From Flagellimonas hymeniacidonis (GTDB lineage: Bacteria; Bacteroidota; Bacteroidia; Flavobacteriales; Flavobacteriaceae), in NCBI RefSeq assembly GCF_008040165.1, contig NZ_VRUR01000002.1, positions 1,240,001 through 1,304,000 on the forward strand: a DNA stretch of 64,000 bases, in the 5' to 3' direction. Positions 26,724 through 36,625 of the stretch are shown one piece after another. Below the pieces are notes generated by a model. The model did not search any database and was not told the DNA's origin. It saw nothing but the letters and a program-made list of their open reading frames with translations. Each line of letters starts with the position of its first letter. Positions within the stretch are counted from its first letter, which is position 1. The position numbers and the translations under genes are program-made.

Positions 26724-27107
26724 GTGAATCAGGAGATGATAGAACGCATACAAACCATCATTAATCATTACAGCCTTACCGTTTCTTCTTTTGCGGACAA
26801 AATAGGGGTGCAACGTTCCAGCGTTTCCCATATTCTAAATGGGAGAAATAGACCAAGTTTGGATTTTGTAATGAAAGTGGTTCATAGTTACCCTGAGGTT
26901 AATTTATACTGGTTGCTGAACGGCAAAGGCAGTTTTCCCCATCTTGAACAAACTCCCAACCCTCCCTCCTTAGGTATTCCACCAATTCCTGAAAAAGAAC
27001 ATATGGAGTTAAGGAAAATGGAATCCGACGGAAAAAAAGTTGAAGCTTCTCGGATTGTAATATTTTATACAGATGGTACTTTCGAAACTTTTGAGCTAAA
27101 AAAATAG
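26724..27107 (+). CDS. XRE-family helix-turn-helix regulator
   Basis: 127 residues. Residues about 8-60 form the XRE helix-turn-helix (FADKIGVQRSSVSHILNGRNRPSLDFVMKV), followed by a Pro-rich linker and a short basic/acidic C-terminus. The start is GTG at 26724, giving the usual five or so residues before the domain; ATG at 26736, directly after AGGAG, is the alternative. A weak promoter (TTG, 20 bases, TACTTTTA) precedes it, with an ACAAATGTGA repeat beside the -33. Targets are unknown. Confidence 0.85.
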   Translation: MNQEMIERIQTIINHYSLTVSSFADKIGVQRSSVSHILNGRNRPSLDFVMKVVHSYPEVNLYWLLNGKGSFPHLEQTPNPPSLGIPPIPEKEHMELRKMESDGKKVEASRIVIFYTDGTFETFELKK

Positions 27108-27153
27108 TCAAGGTTGTTTAGCTATTTCAGTACTTTCCATTTACTTTGCAATT

Positions 27154-27531
27154 ATGTTTAAACAATGTATTCTTGGAGCATTATTTATAACCTTTAATGC
27201 TTGTAATGAACCCCCACAACGAAATTGTAACGACTTTAAAACTGGAAAATTTTCATTTACCAGTGTTATTGATGGACAGGAAAAAACAACAACCTTTTCA
27301 AGAACGTTAGACACAGAAGTGGATTATTTTGAAGGGAAACAGGATACTTCCTCGGTACGCTGGATTAATGATTGTGAATATGTGCTAAAGAATATAAATC
27401 CAAAAAGCAAGGCAGAAGAAAAATCAATTCATATAAAAATATTGACAACTTCAGATTCTTCTTATACATTTGAATATAACGCCATTGGCGACAAGCGTAA
27501 ATTTAAAGGAACCGCACACAAAATACACTAA
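27154..27531 (+). CDS. small lipoprotein of unknown function
   Basis: 125 residues with a lipoprotein signal: hydrophobic start ILGALFITF and lipobox FNAC, with Cys17 as the lipidation site. The mature part is a small beta-rich domain (GKFSFTSVIDGQEKTTTFSR) without cysteine clusters except NDCEYVL. It ends three bases before the terC start, so the two genes are probably co-transcribed. Function not recognised. Confidence 0.75.
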   Translation: MFKQCILGALFITFNACNEPPQRNCNDFKTGKFSFTSVIDGQEKTTTFSRTLDTEVDYFEGKQDTSSVRWINDCEYVLKNINPKSKAEEKSIHIKILTTSDSSYTFEYNAIGDKRKFKGTAHKIH

Positions 27532-27533
27532 CC

Positions 27534-28346
27534 ATGTTTGAAATTTTTACCAGCCCTGATGCCTGGATGGCATTGTTGACCTTGACTTTTTTAGAGATTA
27601 TTTTAGGAATAGATAATATCATTTTTATCTCTATTGCTGCCGGTAAGCTGGAGAAAAAGGATAGGAGAAAAGCAACAAATCTTGGATTGTTTTTGGCGAT
27701 GGGGATGAGAATACTTCTGCTATTTGGAATTACATGGTTGACCAAAATGAAAAAACCTTTTCTGGTTTTTGATGAATCCTGGATATCGGGAGGACTCAGC
27801 TGGCAAGCCGTAATTCTTTTTCTTGGTGGGCTCTTCCTACTATACAAAAGCACCAAGGAAATTCATGAGAAAATTGAGGATCGTGGTCATGACGAAAGAG
27901 AGGTGACCAAATCCCGTTCATCCTCATTGACAAATGCCATTATTCAAATTACCGTAATCAACATTGTTTTTTCTTTTGATTCTATTTTGACTGCTATTGG
28001 GATGACCAACGGAATATCTCCTAACCCAACAGATGCATTGGTGTTAATGATAACCGCTGTGGTAATTTCAGTTATTATTATGATGTTATTTGCGAACCCC
28101 GTTGGGGAATTTGTGAATAGACATCCTTCTGTGCAGGTTTTGGGCTTGTCCTTTCTTATTCTTATTGGATTTATGCTGATTACAGAAGCAGCACATTTAT
28201 CACACTTAATAGTATTCGATAACGAAATTGGAGCTATCCCTAAGGGGTACCTTTATTTTGCCATAACGTTCTCACTTATGGTTGAGTTCTTTGATTTAAG
28301 AATGAAAAAAAATAAATCAAAAAATACTGAAGTCCCGGAAGAGTAA
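27534..28346 (+). CDS. TerC-family integral membrane protein
   Basis: 270 residues with about seven membrane segments and the TerC signature acidic residues in the membrane (LEIILGIDNIIF near the start, FSFDSILTAIGMTNG mid-protein). Members include manganese exporters such as Alx/MntP-like TerC proteins and tellurite-associated proteins; metal export is the likeliest role but is not shown here. It converges with the sterol desaturase gene, two bases apart. Confidence 0.9.
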   Translation: MFEIFTSPDAWMALLTLTFLEIILGIDNIIFISIAAGKLEKKDRRKATNLGLFLAMGMRILLLFGITWLTKMKKPFLVFDESWISGGLSWQAVILFLGGLFLLYKSTKEIHEKIEDRGHDEREVTKSRSSSLTNAIIQITVINIVFSFDSILTAIGMTNGISPNPTDALVLMITAVVISVIIMMLFANPVGEFVNRHPSVQVLGLSFLILIGFMLITEAAHLSHLIVFDNEIGAIPKGYLYFAITFSLMVEFFDLRMKKNKSKNTEVPEE

Positions 28347-28348
28347 TA

Positions 28349-29305
28349 CTAATTTGGTCTGCTATAAACCAATTCTGGATGTTGTTGTTTTTGGTCTTGG
28401 TGAAGTTTCTGCTGTTGTTTTACCGTAAGGGTACTTCCATCATGGCTCCACCCAGGAGGGCCAAAAATGTACATTAGTTTATGAGATAGTTTTTTGGATT
28501 TCTTTATATCATTCCAAATGTCCTTAAACTCATGCGTAAGGATTACAACTGGGTTATACGAGTCTGGTGAATGTATTACTCCGTATTTCACATCAACATC
28601 ATCATCGAGCTCTTTCCAAGTGCCAAACATCTTGTCAAAAATATTCAGGAATCCTCCGTGGTTCTTATCCAAGTACTCCACATTTTGTGCATGGTGCACT
28701 TGATGCATGGTATGCGTATTAAAAATCTTTTCAATGAAGCCCATTTTAGGTACATAAACAGAGTGCAATTGAAATTGCCACAAAGCTTCAATACCTAGGC
28801 ACACTACAACCATTTCTGGAGGGAATCCAATGGCAGTCATCCACATATAAAATAAGGGCTTGTACAAAATTGTAAACCATCCGTTGCGAACGGCAGTACC
28901 CAAATTATAGTTATCGGAAGAGTGATGCACTATATGTGCAGCCCAAAGAACTCTTATCTCATGGTTAGCCCTATGAAACCAATAATAAGTAAAATCATCA
29001 GCTAGTTGACATAAAATCCAAATGTACCAAGCGTAGCCAAAAGACTCATAACCCAGAAAATTTCGTCTCACACCATCTACAATCGGGTTGCAAAGCTCGT
29101 AAACCGATTCAAAAAGAACGATGGCAAAGATCACTTTGAACAAAGGCCCCAAAAGGGCTGAACCTACACCCATAAAACCACTTGCCGCCAAATCTTTCCA
29201 ATGGTAAAGATGGTCGTCCCCGTGTGTTTTACTATAAGTAAGCTCAAATAAAATAAAGGCAATAAAAACAGGTACACCGTATACTAACGGGTTGGTAAAA
29301 TCCAT
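28349..29305 (-). CDS. sterol desaturase / fatty acid hydroxylase family protein
   Basis: 318 residues of membrane di-iron oxygenase type. The histidine boxes are visible as HRANHE, HIVHHSS and HTMHQVHH, spaced as in the family, among four or so membrane helices. The substrate may be a lipid; this cannot be told from sequence. It ends beside the convergent terC gene. It is the last gene of a minus-strand run that follows parC by 65 bases. Confidence 0.9.
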   Translation of the reverse strand: MDFTNPLVYGVPVFIAFILFELTYSKTHGDDHLYHWKDLAASGFMGVGSALLGPLFKVIFAIVLFESVYELCNPIVDGVRRNFLGYESFGYAWYIWILCQLADDFTYYWFHRANHEIRVLWAAHIVHHSSDNYNLGTAVRNGWFTILYKPLFYMWMTAIGFPPEMVVVCLGIEALWQFQLHSVYVPKMGFIEKIFNTHTMHQVHHAQNVEYLDKNHGGFLNIFDKMFGTWKELDDDVDVKYGVIHSPDSYNPVVILTHEFKDIWNDIKKSKKLSHKLMYIFGPPGWSHDGSTLTVKQQQKLHQDQKQQHPELVYSRPN

Positions 29306-29370
29306 ATATAAAATTTAAGCTATTGGGTTAGGGTGTATAACTTGAACGCCAAAATAGTTAGAATAATGCA

Positions 29371-31998
29371 TTAAAACAAAGTAGTTTGCTCAGAACTGTC
29401 ATCTTTTGAATCTATTTCATCATTGGAAACGTTTATGGACTCTTCATCAATGACCTCTATTTCTTCTGGAATCGGTTCTTTGGGCTCTTCAAAAGGCAAT
29501 GGTTCCAAAGCATTAATATTTTTGACTTTCTCGGCTGTTAGTTGATTTCCTATCGCTTTTATACCTTTTACGGATATAAAATCCTCCACATCAACTTGTT
29601 GATTCGGTTTTGCGTCTTTACCTCTTGGTTTTGAAAACTCTATTTCAATGACCGGTCTCCAATCTGTTGAAACCAATTCCAAATGTGACTTTGGGTGTTC
29701 AGAAATCACAATTTCCTCTTTGCTTGGATTTTCGATTAAAAACCTTTTGATGTAATATCGTTCTTTCTCTCCTTCATAGTGCACCACAGAAATTGGTTTT
29801 TTTGGATTCCATTTTTGCAAAACAATCATGTCTTCATTAAAACGTGTCAATAAATCTGGCGGAATGGTTTTTACTTTTCCTTTTTGGTCAATAATCAGCA
29901 ATAGATCATCTCCCTTAAAATCACCAAGGAGTTCTCCTCGTCCATCAACATTTAAGCGACTCACAATATCATCAAACCAAATTTTTCTTGGCTTAAGGGT
30001 GGACACTCCCTTTTCTTTAAGCTCTATCCTTTTTACGGGATACTTTGTAACCAAATTTCCTTTGGACGCTCTTCCTTTTATCAAAAGGTCAGCGAAATCC
30101 AAATCCCATTTTAGTTTTTTAATGCTCCCAGATTGCCGCAAAAGCACAGTGATGGTCTCTGCTTCCCCATTGGGATTGGCCGAAAAATAGAGCACCTCCG
30201 AAGTAGGCTTCCCTCCTGCCAATTGATACATTTTATCGCGAGTAATGCTGGTGACATTAAACCTTTTTATATAGCTGGGGCCTCCCCTTCCATCTTTGTA
30301 AATCATATTGTAGATGGTACGGCTATCTTTTTTCTTAAACACGGCTACATGTAGAATTCCTTTTCCAATAAAGGTCTTGGAGTCGACTTTAGTTACCATC
30401 ATTTCACCTTTTTTAGTGAACACGATAATATCATCTATATCACTACAATCCGTAACATACTCATCCTTCCTTAAGGAAGTTCCAATAAAACCTTCCTCCC
30501 GGTTCACATAAAGCTTGGTATTTCTGATGACCACTTTGGTCGCTTCTATATCATCAAATATTTTTATCTCGGATTTTCGCTCTCTTCCTTTCCCGTATTT
30601 CTTTTTAAGTTCTTTGAAATAATCAATGGCGTAGTCCACCAAATGCTCCAAATGATGTTTGGTTTGGGCAATTTTCTCTTCCAAACTATCAATAAGCTGT
30701 TGCGCCTTTTCCAAGTCAAACTTGGAAATACGCTTGATACGGATTTCGGTCAAACGAACAATGTCATCTTCTGTAACGGCTCTTTTTAGGTTTTTGGTAA
30801 AAGGCTTCAGACCTTTATCAATTGCTGAGATGACGCCTTCCCAAGTTTCTTCCTCTTCAATATCACGATAGATCCTATTCTCGATAAAAATTCGCTCCAA
30901 AGAAGCAAAATGCCATTGCTCTTCCAATTCCCCAAGTTGAATTTCGAGCTCTGCTTTTAACAATTCGACAGTATAGTCAGTTGAACGCATAAGCATTTCC
31001 GTGACTCCAATAAATAAAGGCTTGTTGTCCTCAATAATGCATCCCAAAGGCGATATGGAAGACTCACAAGATGTAAATGCATATAGCGCATCTATAGTCT
31101 TATCCGGAGAAATTCCACTAGGTAAATGAACAAGAATTTCAACCTCAGCAGCTGTATTATCCTCAATCTTTTTAATCTTGATTTTACCCTTATCATTCGC
31201 TTTTAAGATAGAATCTATTAAAGAAGATGTGTTAGTTCCGAAGGGTATTTCATTAATTACTAAGGTGTTCTTATCGAACGTGGAGATTTTAGCGCGAACA
31301 CGAATTTTCCCCCCACGAAGGCCATCATTATAATTGGTAACGTCTATAATTCCTGAAGTGGGGAAATCAGGAAACAGTTTGAAACGTTGGCCCCGAAGAT
31401 GTTTAATTGAGGCATCTATTAGCTCGTTAAAGTTATGCGGAAGTACTTTTGTCGATAAGCCAACGGCGATTCCTTCAGCTCCCTGCGCCAACAATAACGG
31501 AAATTTAACCGGAAGGTTTACGGGCTCTTTCTTTCTGCCGTCGTATGATAATTGCCATTCGGTAATTTTTGGACTGAAAACAACCTCTAATCCAAATTTT
31601 GAAAGTCGCGCTTCTATATATCTGGAAGCTGCTGCCCCATCACCAGTAAGAATGTTTCCCCAGTTCCCCTGTGTATCAATAAGCAGGTCCTTCTGCCCTA
31701 TTTGAACCATGGCATCTGCTATACTGGCATCTCCATGTGGATGGTATTGCATGGTATGCCCTACAACATTGGCAACTTTGTTGTATCGGCCATCATCCAA
31801 CTCTTTAAGGGCATGCATAATCCTGCGCTGCACTGGTTTAAAACCATCTTCTATAGCAGGAACTGCACGTTCTAAAATAACATAAGAGGCATAGTCCAAA
31901 AACCAATCCTTGTACATTCCCGTAACCCTGGTAAGGCTATCTTGGGAACTATCTTGGCTTTCTAAACCTTCATCATTCAAATCTTCATTCTCTTCCAT
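29371..31998 (-). CDS. parC: ParC, DNA topoisomerase IV subunit A
   Basis: 875-residue type IIA topoisomerase subunit. The active-site tyrosine is Tyr127 in ASRYIEARL, after the helix-turn-helix region (HGDASIADAMVQ). The C-terminal beta-pinwheel begins near residue 490 and ends in an acidic tail (EEIEVIDEE). It lacks the GyrA box QRRGGxG as far as I can see, which supports ParC over GyrA. It follows parE by 37 bases, the typical flavobacterial parE-parC order. Confidence 0.95.
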   Translation of the reverse strand: MEENEDLNDEGLESQDSSQDSLTRVTGMYKDWFLDYASYVILERAVPAIEDGFKPVQRRIMHALKELDDGRYNKVANVVGHTMQYHPHGDASIADAMVQIGQKDLLIDTQGNWGNILTGDGAAASRYIEARLSKFGLEVVFSPKITEWQLSYDGRKKEPVNLPVKFPLLLAQGAEGIAVGLSTKVLPHNFNELIDASIKHLRGQRFKLFPDFPTSGIIDVTNYNDGLRGGKIRVRAKISTFDKNTLVINEIPFGTNTSSLIDSILKANDKGKIKIKKIEDNTAAEVEILVHLPSGISPDKTIDALYAFTSCESSISPLGCIIEDNKPLFIGVTEMLMRSTDYTVELLKAELEIQLGELEEQWHFASLERIFIENRIYRDIEEEETWEGVISAIDKGLKPFTKNLKRAVTEDDIVRLTEIRIKRISKFDLEKAQQLIDSLEEKIAQTKHHLEHLVDYAIDYFKELKKKYGKGRERKSEIKIFDDIEATKVVIRNTKLYVNREEGFIGTSLRKDEYVTDCSDIDDIIVFTKKGEMMVTKVDSKTFIGKGILHVAVFKKKDSRTIYNMIYKDGRGGPSYIKRFNVTSITRDKMYQLAGGKPTSEVLYFSANPNGEAETITVLLRQSGSIKKLKWDLDFADLLIKGRASKGNLVTKYPVKRIELKEKGVSTLKPRKIWFDDIVSRLNVDGRGELLGDFKGDDLLLIIDQKGKVKTIPPDLLTRFNEDMIVLQKWNPKKPISVVHYEGEKERYYIKRFLIENPSKEEIVISEHPKSHLELVSTDWRPVIEIEFSKPRGKDAKPNQQVDVEDFISVKGIKAIGNQLTAEKVKNINALEPLPFEEPKEPIPEEIEVIDEESINVSNDEIDSKDDSSEQTTLF

Positions 31999-32035
31999 TT
32001 AGAAGGGGATACATTTATCTGGTTTATAGTTAGTT

Positions 32036-33880
32036 TTATTCTATTAAATCAAGTTCTACTTTAAGATTATTTATAATAAATTCTTGCCTGTCTGGAGTGT
32101 TTTTCCCCATATAAAACTTCAATAAATTATCTATGCTCATGGCCTTATCCAACATTACCGGTTCTAAACGGATATCATCACCAATGAAATGCTTGAACTC
32201 ATCTGGGGAAATCTCCCCTAACCCCTTAAATCGAGTAATCTCCGGTTTGCCTGTTAACTTTTGAATAGCATTTCGCCTTTCTTCCTCACTGTAACAATAG
32301 ATGGTTTCTTTTTTATTTCTGACTCTAAAAAGAGGGGTTTGCAAAATGTACAGATGGTTTTCTTTTATCAGTTCTGGAAAGAATTGCAAAAAGAAGGTAA
32401 TTAGTAGAAGACGAATGTGCATTCCATCAACATCTGCATCTGTTGCGATTACAATATTATTGTACCGCAAGTCTTCCATGGATTCTTCAATATTTAATGC
32501 TGCCTGCAACAAATTGAATTCTTCATTCTCGTAAACGATTTTCTTCGACATTCCATAGGAATTCAAAGGCTTCCCCCGTAAACTAAAAACCGCCTGTGTA
32601 TTTACATCCCTAGATTTTGTAATAGACCCCGATGCAGAATCTCCCTCGGTGATAAAGAGTGTAGATTCCAATCTTCTGTCCTTCTTCATATCCTGAAGGT
32701 GGACACGGCAGTCCCTAAGCTTTTTATTATGCAAACTCGCTTTTTTGGCCCGATCACGTGCTAACTTTCGAATTCCTGAAAGTTCTTTTCGCTCTTTCTC
32801 TGCTTGAACAATCTTACGCTGAATTGCTTCTGCGGTAGTTTGGTTTTTATGAAGGTAATTATCAAGGTACTTACCAATGAAATCGTTGATGTAGGTACGA
32901 ACAGTAGGCAATTTTCCACCCATATCCGTGGAGCCCAGTTTGGTTTTGGTCTGACTTTCAAAAACAGGTTCCATCACTTTAATGGAAATAGCCGAAATAA
33001 TTGATTTTCTGATATCCGAAGCGTCATAATTTTTTCCATAAAAGTCGCGGATGGTCTTTACTATGGCTTCTCTAAAAGCTGCTTGATGTGTTCCACCCTG
33101 CGTGGTATGTTGCCCATTTACAAAAGAATGATATTCTTCACTGTACTGAGTTCTACTATGCGTTAAGGCAACTTCTATATCATCTCCTTTTAGATGGATA
33201 ATTGGATACAGAAAGTCTTCTTGATTGTTATTGTCCTCCAATAAATCCTTCAATCCATTTTCTGAAAAGAACTTTTCACCATTAAAGACAATGGTCAGCC
33301 CTGGATTAAGGTATACGTAGTTTTTGAGCATGCGTTCCACATACTCGTTTCGATATCTATATTTTTTAAAAATGGATTCGTCAGGAACAAAACTTACTTT
33401 GGTCCCTCTGCGCTTTGTGGAATCAACCAGCTCTTCCTCTACTAAATTCCCTGCTTTGAATTCAGCAGCTTTTAATTGTCCATCTCTAACAGATTCGACT
33501 TTAAAAAAATTGGACAGCGCATTTACCGCTTTGGTTCCTACTCCATTAAGTCCTACAGATTTTTTGAAAGCCCGGGTATCGTACTTTCCCCCAGTGTTCA
33601 TTTTGGAAACAACATCTACCACTTTCCCTAAAGGAATGCCCCGTCCATAATCACGAACATGGACTGTATTCTCCTTGATAGCGATTTCAATGGTTTTACC
33701 GGCCCCCATGACAAACTCATCTATGCAATTGTCAATGACCTCTTTAAGTAGAATATAGATGCCATCATCGGCAGATGAGCCATCTCCCAACTTTCCAATA
33801 TACATACCGGGACGCATACGAATATGCTCCTTCCAATCCAGAGAACGAATATTATCCTCGGTATACTTGGTTTCTGCCAT
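32036..33880 (-). CDS. parE: ParE, DNA topoisomerase IV subunit B
   Basis: 614-residue ATPase subunit of topoisomerase IV. GHKL ATP-binding motifs are present ([30 protein letters not shown]), and the TOPRIM metal motifs [11 protein letters not shown] and [10 protein letters not shown]. Together with ParC it unlinks daughter chromosomes. No promoter with an exact TAnnTTTG was found in the 114 bases before it (TAAATTTT is near). Confidence 0.96.
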   Translation of the reverse strand: MAETKYTEDNIRSLDWKEHIRMRPGMYIGKLGDGSSADDGIYILLKEVIDNCIDEFVMGAGKTIEIAIKENTVHVRDYGRGIPLGKVVDVVSKMNTGGKYDTRAFKKSVGLNGVGTKAVNALSNFFKVESVRDGQLKAAEFKAGNLVEEELVDSTKRRGTKVSFVPDESIFKKYRYRNEYVERMLKNYVYLNPGLTIVFNGEKFFSENGLKDLLEDNNNQEDFLYPIIHLKGDDIEVALTHSRTQYSEEYHSFVNGQHTTQGGTHQAAFREAIVKTIRDFYGKNYDASDIRKSIISAISIKVMEPVFESQTKTKLGSTDMGGKLPTVRTYINDFIGKYLDNYLHKNQTTAEAIQRKIVQAEKERKELSGIRKLARDRAKKASLHNKKLRDCRVHLQDMKKDRRLESTLFITEGDSASGSITKSRDVNTQAVFSLRGKPLNSYGMSKKIVYENEEFNLLQAALNIEESMEDLRYNNIVIATDADVDGMHIRLLLITFFLQFFPELIKENHLYILQTPLFRVRNKKETIYCYSEEERRNAIQKLTGKPEITRFKGLGEISPDEFKHFIGDDIRLEPVMLDKAMSIDNLLKFYMGKNTPDRQEFIINNLKVELDLIE

Positions 33881-33994
33881 CAGTTAAGGGTTAATCCTTG
33901 CTAATATAAAATTTAGGCTGAGAAATAAAAATGTGGACTATAGAAAGTAATCAACAAAAGCTGTTGATATACTTACAAATGCTGGAGATTGGAT

Positions 33995-35089
33995 TTAAAC
34001 ATTAAACCTAAAATGCATGACATCACCATCCTTAACCACATATTCCTTTCCTTCCACTCGCATTTTACCCGCTTCCTTTACTTTGGATTCGCTTCCGTAT
34101 TGCACATAATCGTCATATGCAATGACCTCTGCACGAATAAACCCTTTTTCAAAATCTGTATGGATAACACCTGCAGCTTGCGGAGCTGTTGCTCCAACTG
34201 GAATGGTCCAAGCTCTTACTTCCTTTACACCCGCAGTAAAATAGGTTTCTAAATCTAACAATTTGTATGCTCCTCGAATTAATTTGGCCGAGCCTGGTTC
34301 TGAAAGACCGAGGTCTTCTAAAAAGAGTTGACGCTCTTCATAAGTATCCAACTCGGTAATATCAGCTTCTGTACCTACAGCTAAAAAAATGACTTCAGCA
34401 TTTTCATTGGCTACAGCTTCTTTTACGCTTTTAACATAGGCATTTCCATTTGTAGCAGCTTCTTCATCAACATTACAAACGTACATTACAGGTTTATCTG
34501 TGATTAACTGCAAAGGTTTTACATATTCCGCGCGATCATCATCAGAAAGTGTAATGGCCCGTACTGATGTTCCCGATTCAAGGCCTTCTTTTAAACTAGT
34601 TAAAACAGCAGCTTCTTTTTGAGCTTCTTTGTTCCCTGTTTTTGCTGCCCGTTTTACCTTGTCCAGTTTCTTTTCAACACTTTCCAAATCTTTTAGTTGA
34701 AGCTCCATATCAATGGTCTCCTTATCTCGAATTGGATCTACTGAACCATCAACATGCACAATATTGTCATTGTCAAAACATCTTAATACATGTAGAATGG
34801 CATCCGTTTCACGAATATTTCCCAAAAACTGGTTTCCCAGCCCCTCTCCTTTACTGGCGCCTTTGACCAGTCCAGCGATATCAACAATTTCAACTGTTGC
34901 AGGAATAACTTTTTCTGGACTCACCAATTCCTCCAATTTCTCCATTCGAGTGTCAGGCACATTAACCACTCCTATATTGGGTTCAATGGTACAAAAAGGA
35001 AAGTTTGCACTTTGTGCTTTTGCATTGGAAAGACAATTAAACAAGGTTGATTTTCCAACGTTTGGTAATCCTACAATACCGGCTTTCAT
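33995..35089 (-). CDS. ychF: YchF/Ola1-type redox-regulated ATPase
   Basis: 364 residues. P-loop GLPNVGKST (residues 6-14), switch region VDIAGLVKGASKGEGLGNQFL, and the coiled-coil and C-terminal TGS domains (GVIHTDFEKGFIRAEVI). Members of this Obg-related family bind ATP rather than GTP and associate with ribosomes. It is separated from parE by a 115-base gap and from the upstream 42-residue peptide gene by 66 bases. Confidence 0.95.
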   Translation of the reverse strand: MKAGIVGLPNVGKSTLFNCLSNAKAQSANFPFCTIEPNIGVVNVPDTRMEKLEELVSPEKVIPATVEIVDIAGLVKGASKGEGLGNQFLGNIRETDAILHVLRCFDNDNIVHVDGSVDPIRDKETIDMELQLKDLESVEKKLDKVKRAAKTGNKEAQKEAAVLTSLKEGLESGTSVRAITLSDDDRAEYVKPLQLITDKPVMYVCNVDEEAATNGNAYVKSVKEAVANENAEVIFLAVGTEADITELDTYEERQLFLEDLGLSEPGSAKLIRGAYKLLDLETYFTAGVKEVRAWTIPVGATAPQAAGVIHTDFEKGFIRAEVIAYDDYVQYGSESKVKEAGKMRVEGKEYVVKDGDVMHFRFNV

Positions 35090-35155
35090 CTATTCATTAC
35101 GTTTTGAGGCTGCAAATATAAGTTGAAGTATTACAAAAGTTACACTTTAGCTATG

Positions 35156-35284
35156 CTAAAAACCTTTAAGAAGCATGTAAAGACCAATAACGATAACTGA
35201 GATAATTCCTAATATGGCAATTACAGAAAGAGTACAACCTATCTGTTTCCAAAATCCGTTATATGTTTCTTCTTTTTCTTGCAT
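35156..35284 (-). CDS. 42-residue single-span membrane peptide
   Basis: A short frame beginning MQEKEETYNGFWKQ, followed by a membrane segment from about residue 18 to 39 (SVIAILGIISVIVIGLY) and a short basic end. It starts at an ATG and ends with TAG, in the same direction as ychF, 66 bases upstream of it. The frame is not accompanied by a clear promoter box. It could be a genuine small membrane protein; no family is recognised. Confidence 0.55.
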   Translation of the reverse strand: MQEKEETYNGFWKQIGCTLSVIAILGIISVIVIGLYMLLKGF

Positions 35285-35363
35285 GGAACTTAAAGCGCTA
35301 TTGTGCGTCAAAAATAGAAAGAATTGATGGATATATCTTTTGTCAAAAGGAGTAATTGATGGA

Positions 35364-35393
35364 TTGAAAAATTACAAACAGTTTATACCTTTA
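35364..35393 (+). promoter_or_regulatory. promoter of the ureohydrolase gene
   Basis: TTG (35364-35366), a 19-base spacer and TACCTTTA (35386-35393), one base from TAnnTTTG. The box ends four bases before the ATG at 35398, so the message may be leaderless. Confidence 0.5.
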
Positions 35394-35397
35394 TCGC

Positions 35398-36174
35398 ATG
35401 ACAAAAATTACATTACAAGGAATTTTGTATGATGAAAAATCATCTTTTTTAAAAGGTCCAAGTTTGGCTCCTCCTTTGATTAGGGAGGCTTACCACAGTA
35501 ATTCAGCCAATTATTTTTCAGAAGATGGTACTTTAATAAATCCGGAACTGCTGGATGACAAAGGCGATTACACTATCTCTGAATATTTTGATATTGAGAA
35601 AATAACCACTGAAAACCTTGAAGAAAGAAACCCTCTTTTAACTTTTGGAGGCGATCATTCCATTACTTTTCCTATACTAAAAGCATTTTGTGAAGTTCAT
35701 GGACAAATTGACATCTTGCATATTGATGCACATAGTGATTTATATACAAGTCTAGATGGAGATTCATTCTCGCATGCTTGCCCGTTTTATAATATCATGA
35801 AAAACAAGCTTGCAAGCAGATTAGTACAGGTGGGTATTCGGACCCTAAATTCAGAACAACGCGAAAACGCAAAGAAATATGACGTAGAAATCATTGAAAT
35901 GAAAGATTTTGTAACCACAAAACTCCCGACATTTCAAAATCCCATATATCTATCCTTGGATATGGACGCTTTGGACCCAGCCTTTGCTCCTGGAGTATCC
36001 CATCACGAACCCGGAGGACTCAGTACCAGACAGGTTATTAAAATGATACAAGAAATTAATGTGCCTATTTTGGGAGCTGACATTGTAGAATACAACCCTA
36101 AAAGGGATATTAACAACATGACCGCAATGGTATGTGCAAAATTGTTTAAAGAAATCGTTTCAAAAATGCTGTAA
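35398..36174 (+). CDS. ureohydrolase-family amidinohydrolase (arginase/agmatinase-like)
   Basis: 258 residues with the binuclear manganese site of the arginase superfamily: FGGDHSI, the metal-binding DAHSD, and LDMDALDPAFAPGVSHHEPGG. It would hydrolyse a guanidino or formimino substrate (arginine, agmatine, guanidinobutyrate or formiminoglutamate); the sequence does not decide. The gene stands alone, and its downstream neighbour is convergent with an 11-base gap. Confidence 0.9.
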   Translation: MTKITLQGILYDEKSSFLKGPSLAPPLIREAYHSNSANYFSEDGTLINPELLDDKGDYTISEYFDIEKITTENLEERNPLLTFGGDHSITFPILKAFCEVHGQIDILHIDAHSDLYTSLDGDSFSHACPFYNIMKNKLASRLVQVGIRTLNSEQRENAKKYDVEIIEMKDFVTTKLPTFQNPIYLSLDMDALDPAFAPGVSHHEPGGLSTRQVIKMIQEINVPILGADIVEYNPKRDINNMTAMVCAKLFKEIVSKML

Positions 36175-36185
36175 AAGCCTATTGG

Positions 36186-36539
36186 CTATCCATCTGGGTG
36201 CATAAATTTCTGCTTCCCAAGAAGCACTTCTTCGGTTTCCACACGATCTTCATCAGGAACGCAGCAGTCCACAGGGCATACAGCAGCACACTGCGGCTCT
36301 TCATGAAAGCCCATACATTCTGTACATTTATCTGGAGATATATAGTAAATCTCATCACTAATGGGCACTTGTACTTCATCTGCATTAACGGCCTTTCCAT
36401 CAGGTAACACAACATCGCCTGTTAAAGAGGTTCCATCACTATAACGCCATTCATCAGCTCCTTCATAAATTGCAGTATTGGGGCACTCTGGCTCACATGC
36501 TCCACAATTTATACATTCATCAGTTATGATAATTGCCAT
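36186..36539 (-). CDS. fdxA: 4Fe-4S dicluster ferredoxin
   Basis: 117 residues with two cysteine clusters. CxxCxxCxxxCP begins at residue 9 ([13 protein letters not shown]) and the second is [22 protein letters not shown], with an insert between C-x-x-x and the last cysteines. It belongs to the Azotobacter FdI-like 7/8Fe group, extended by a loop between clusters. The electron partner is unknown. It is divergent from the LuxC-like gene, sharing a palindrome and overlapping promoters. Confidence 0.9.
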   Translation of the reverse strand: MAIIITDECINCGACEPECPNTAIYEGADEWRYSDGTSLTGDVVLPDGKAVNADEVQVPISDEIYYISPDKCTECMGFHEEPQCAAVCPVDCCVPDEDRVETEEVLLGKQKFMHPDG

Positions 36540-36556
36540 AATTTTCTTTTTCCTTT

Positions 36557-36597
36557 ATGCTGAATTATTTCAGCATGCTTACTTTTGGACAAAAATA
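36557..36597. promoter_or_regulatory. overlapping promoters and palindrome between ferredoxin and LuxC-like gene
   Basis: TACTTTTG (36580-36587, plus strand) and, on the minus strand, TATTTTTG (36590-36597) are two -7 boxes only two bases apart, facing each other. The palindrome ATGCTGAATTATTTCAGCAT (36557-36576, eight-base arms around four bases) lies just upstream of the plus-strand box, across its expected spacer. The minus promoter has TTG 20 bases upstream. A regulator binding the palindrome could switch between the two genes. Confidence 0.65.
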
Positions 36598-36625
36598 AAC
36601 CCTACTAATTTAGTGTACAAATATA

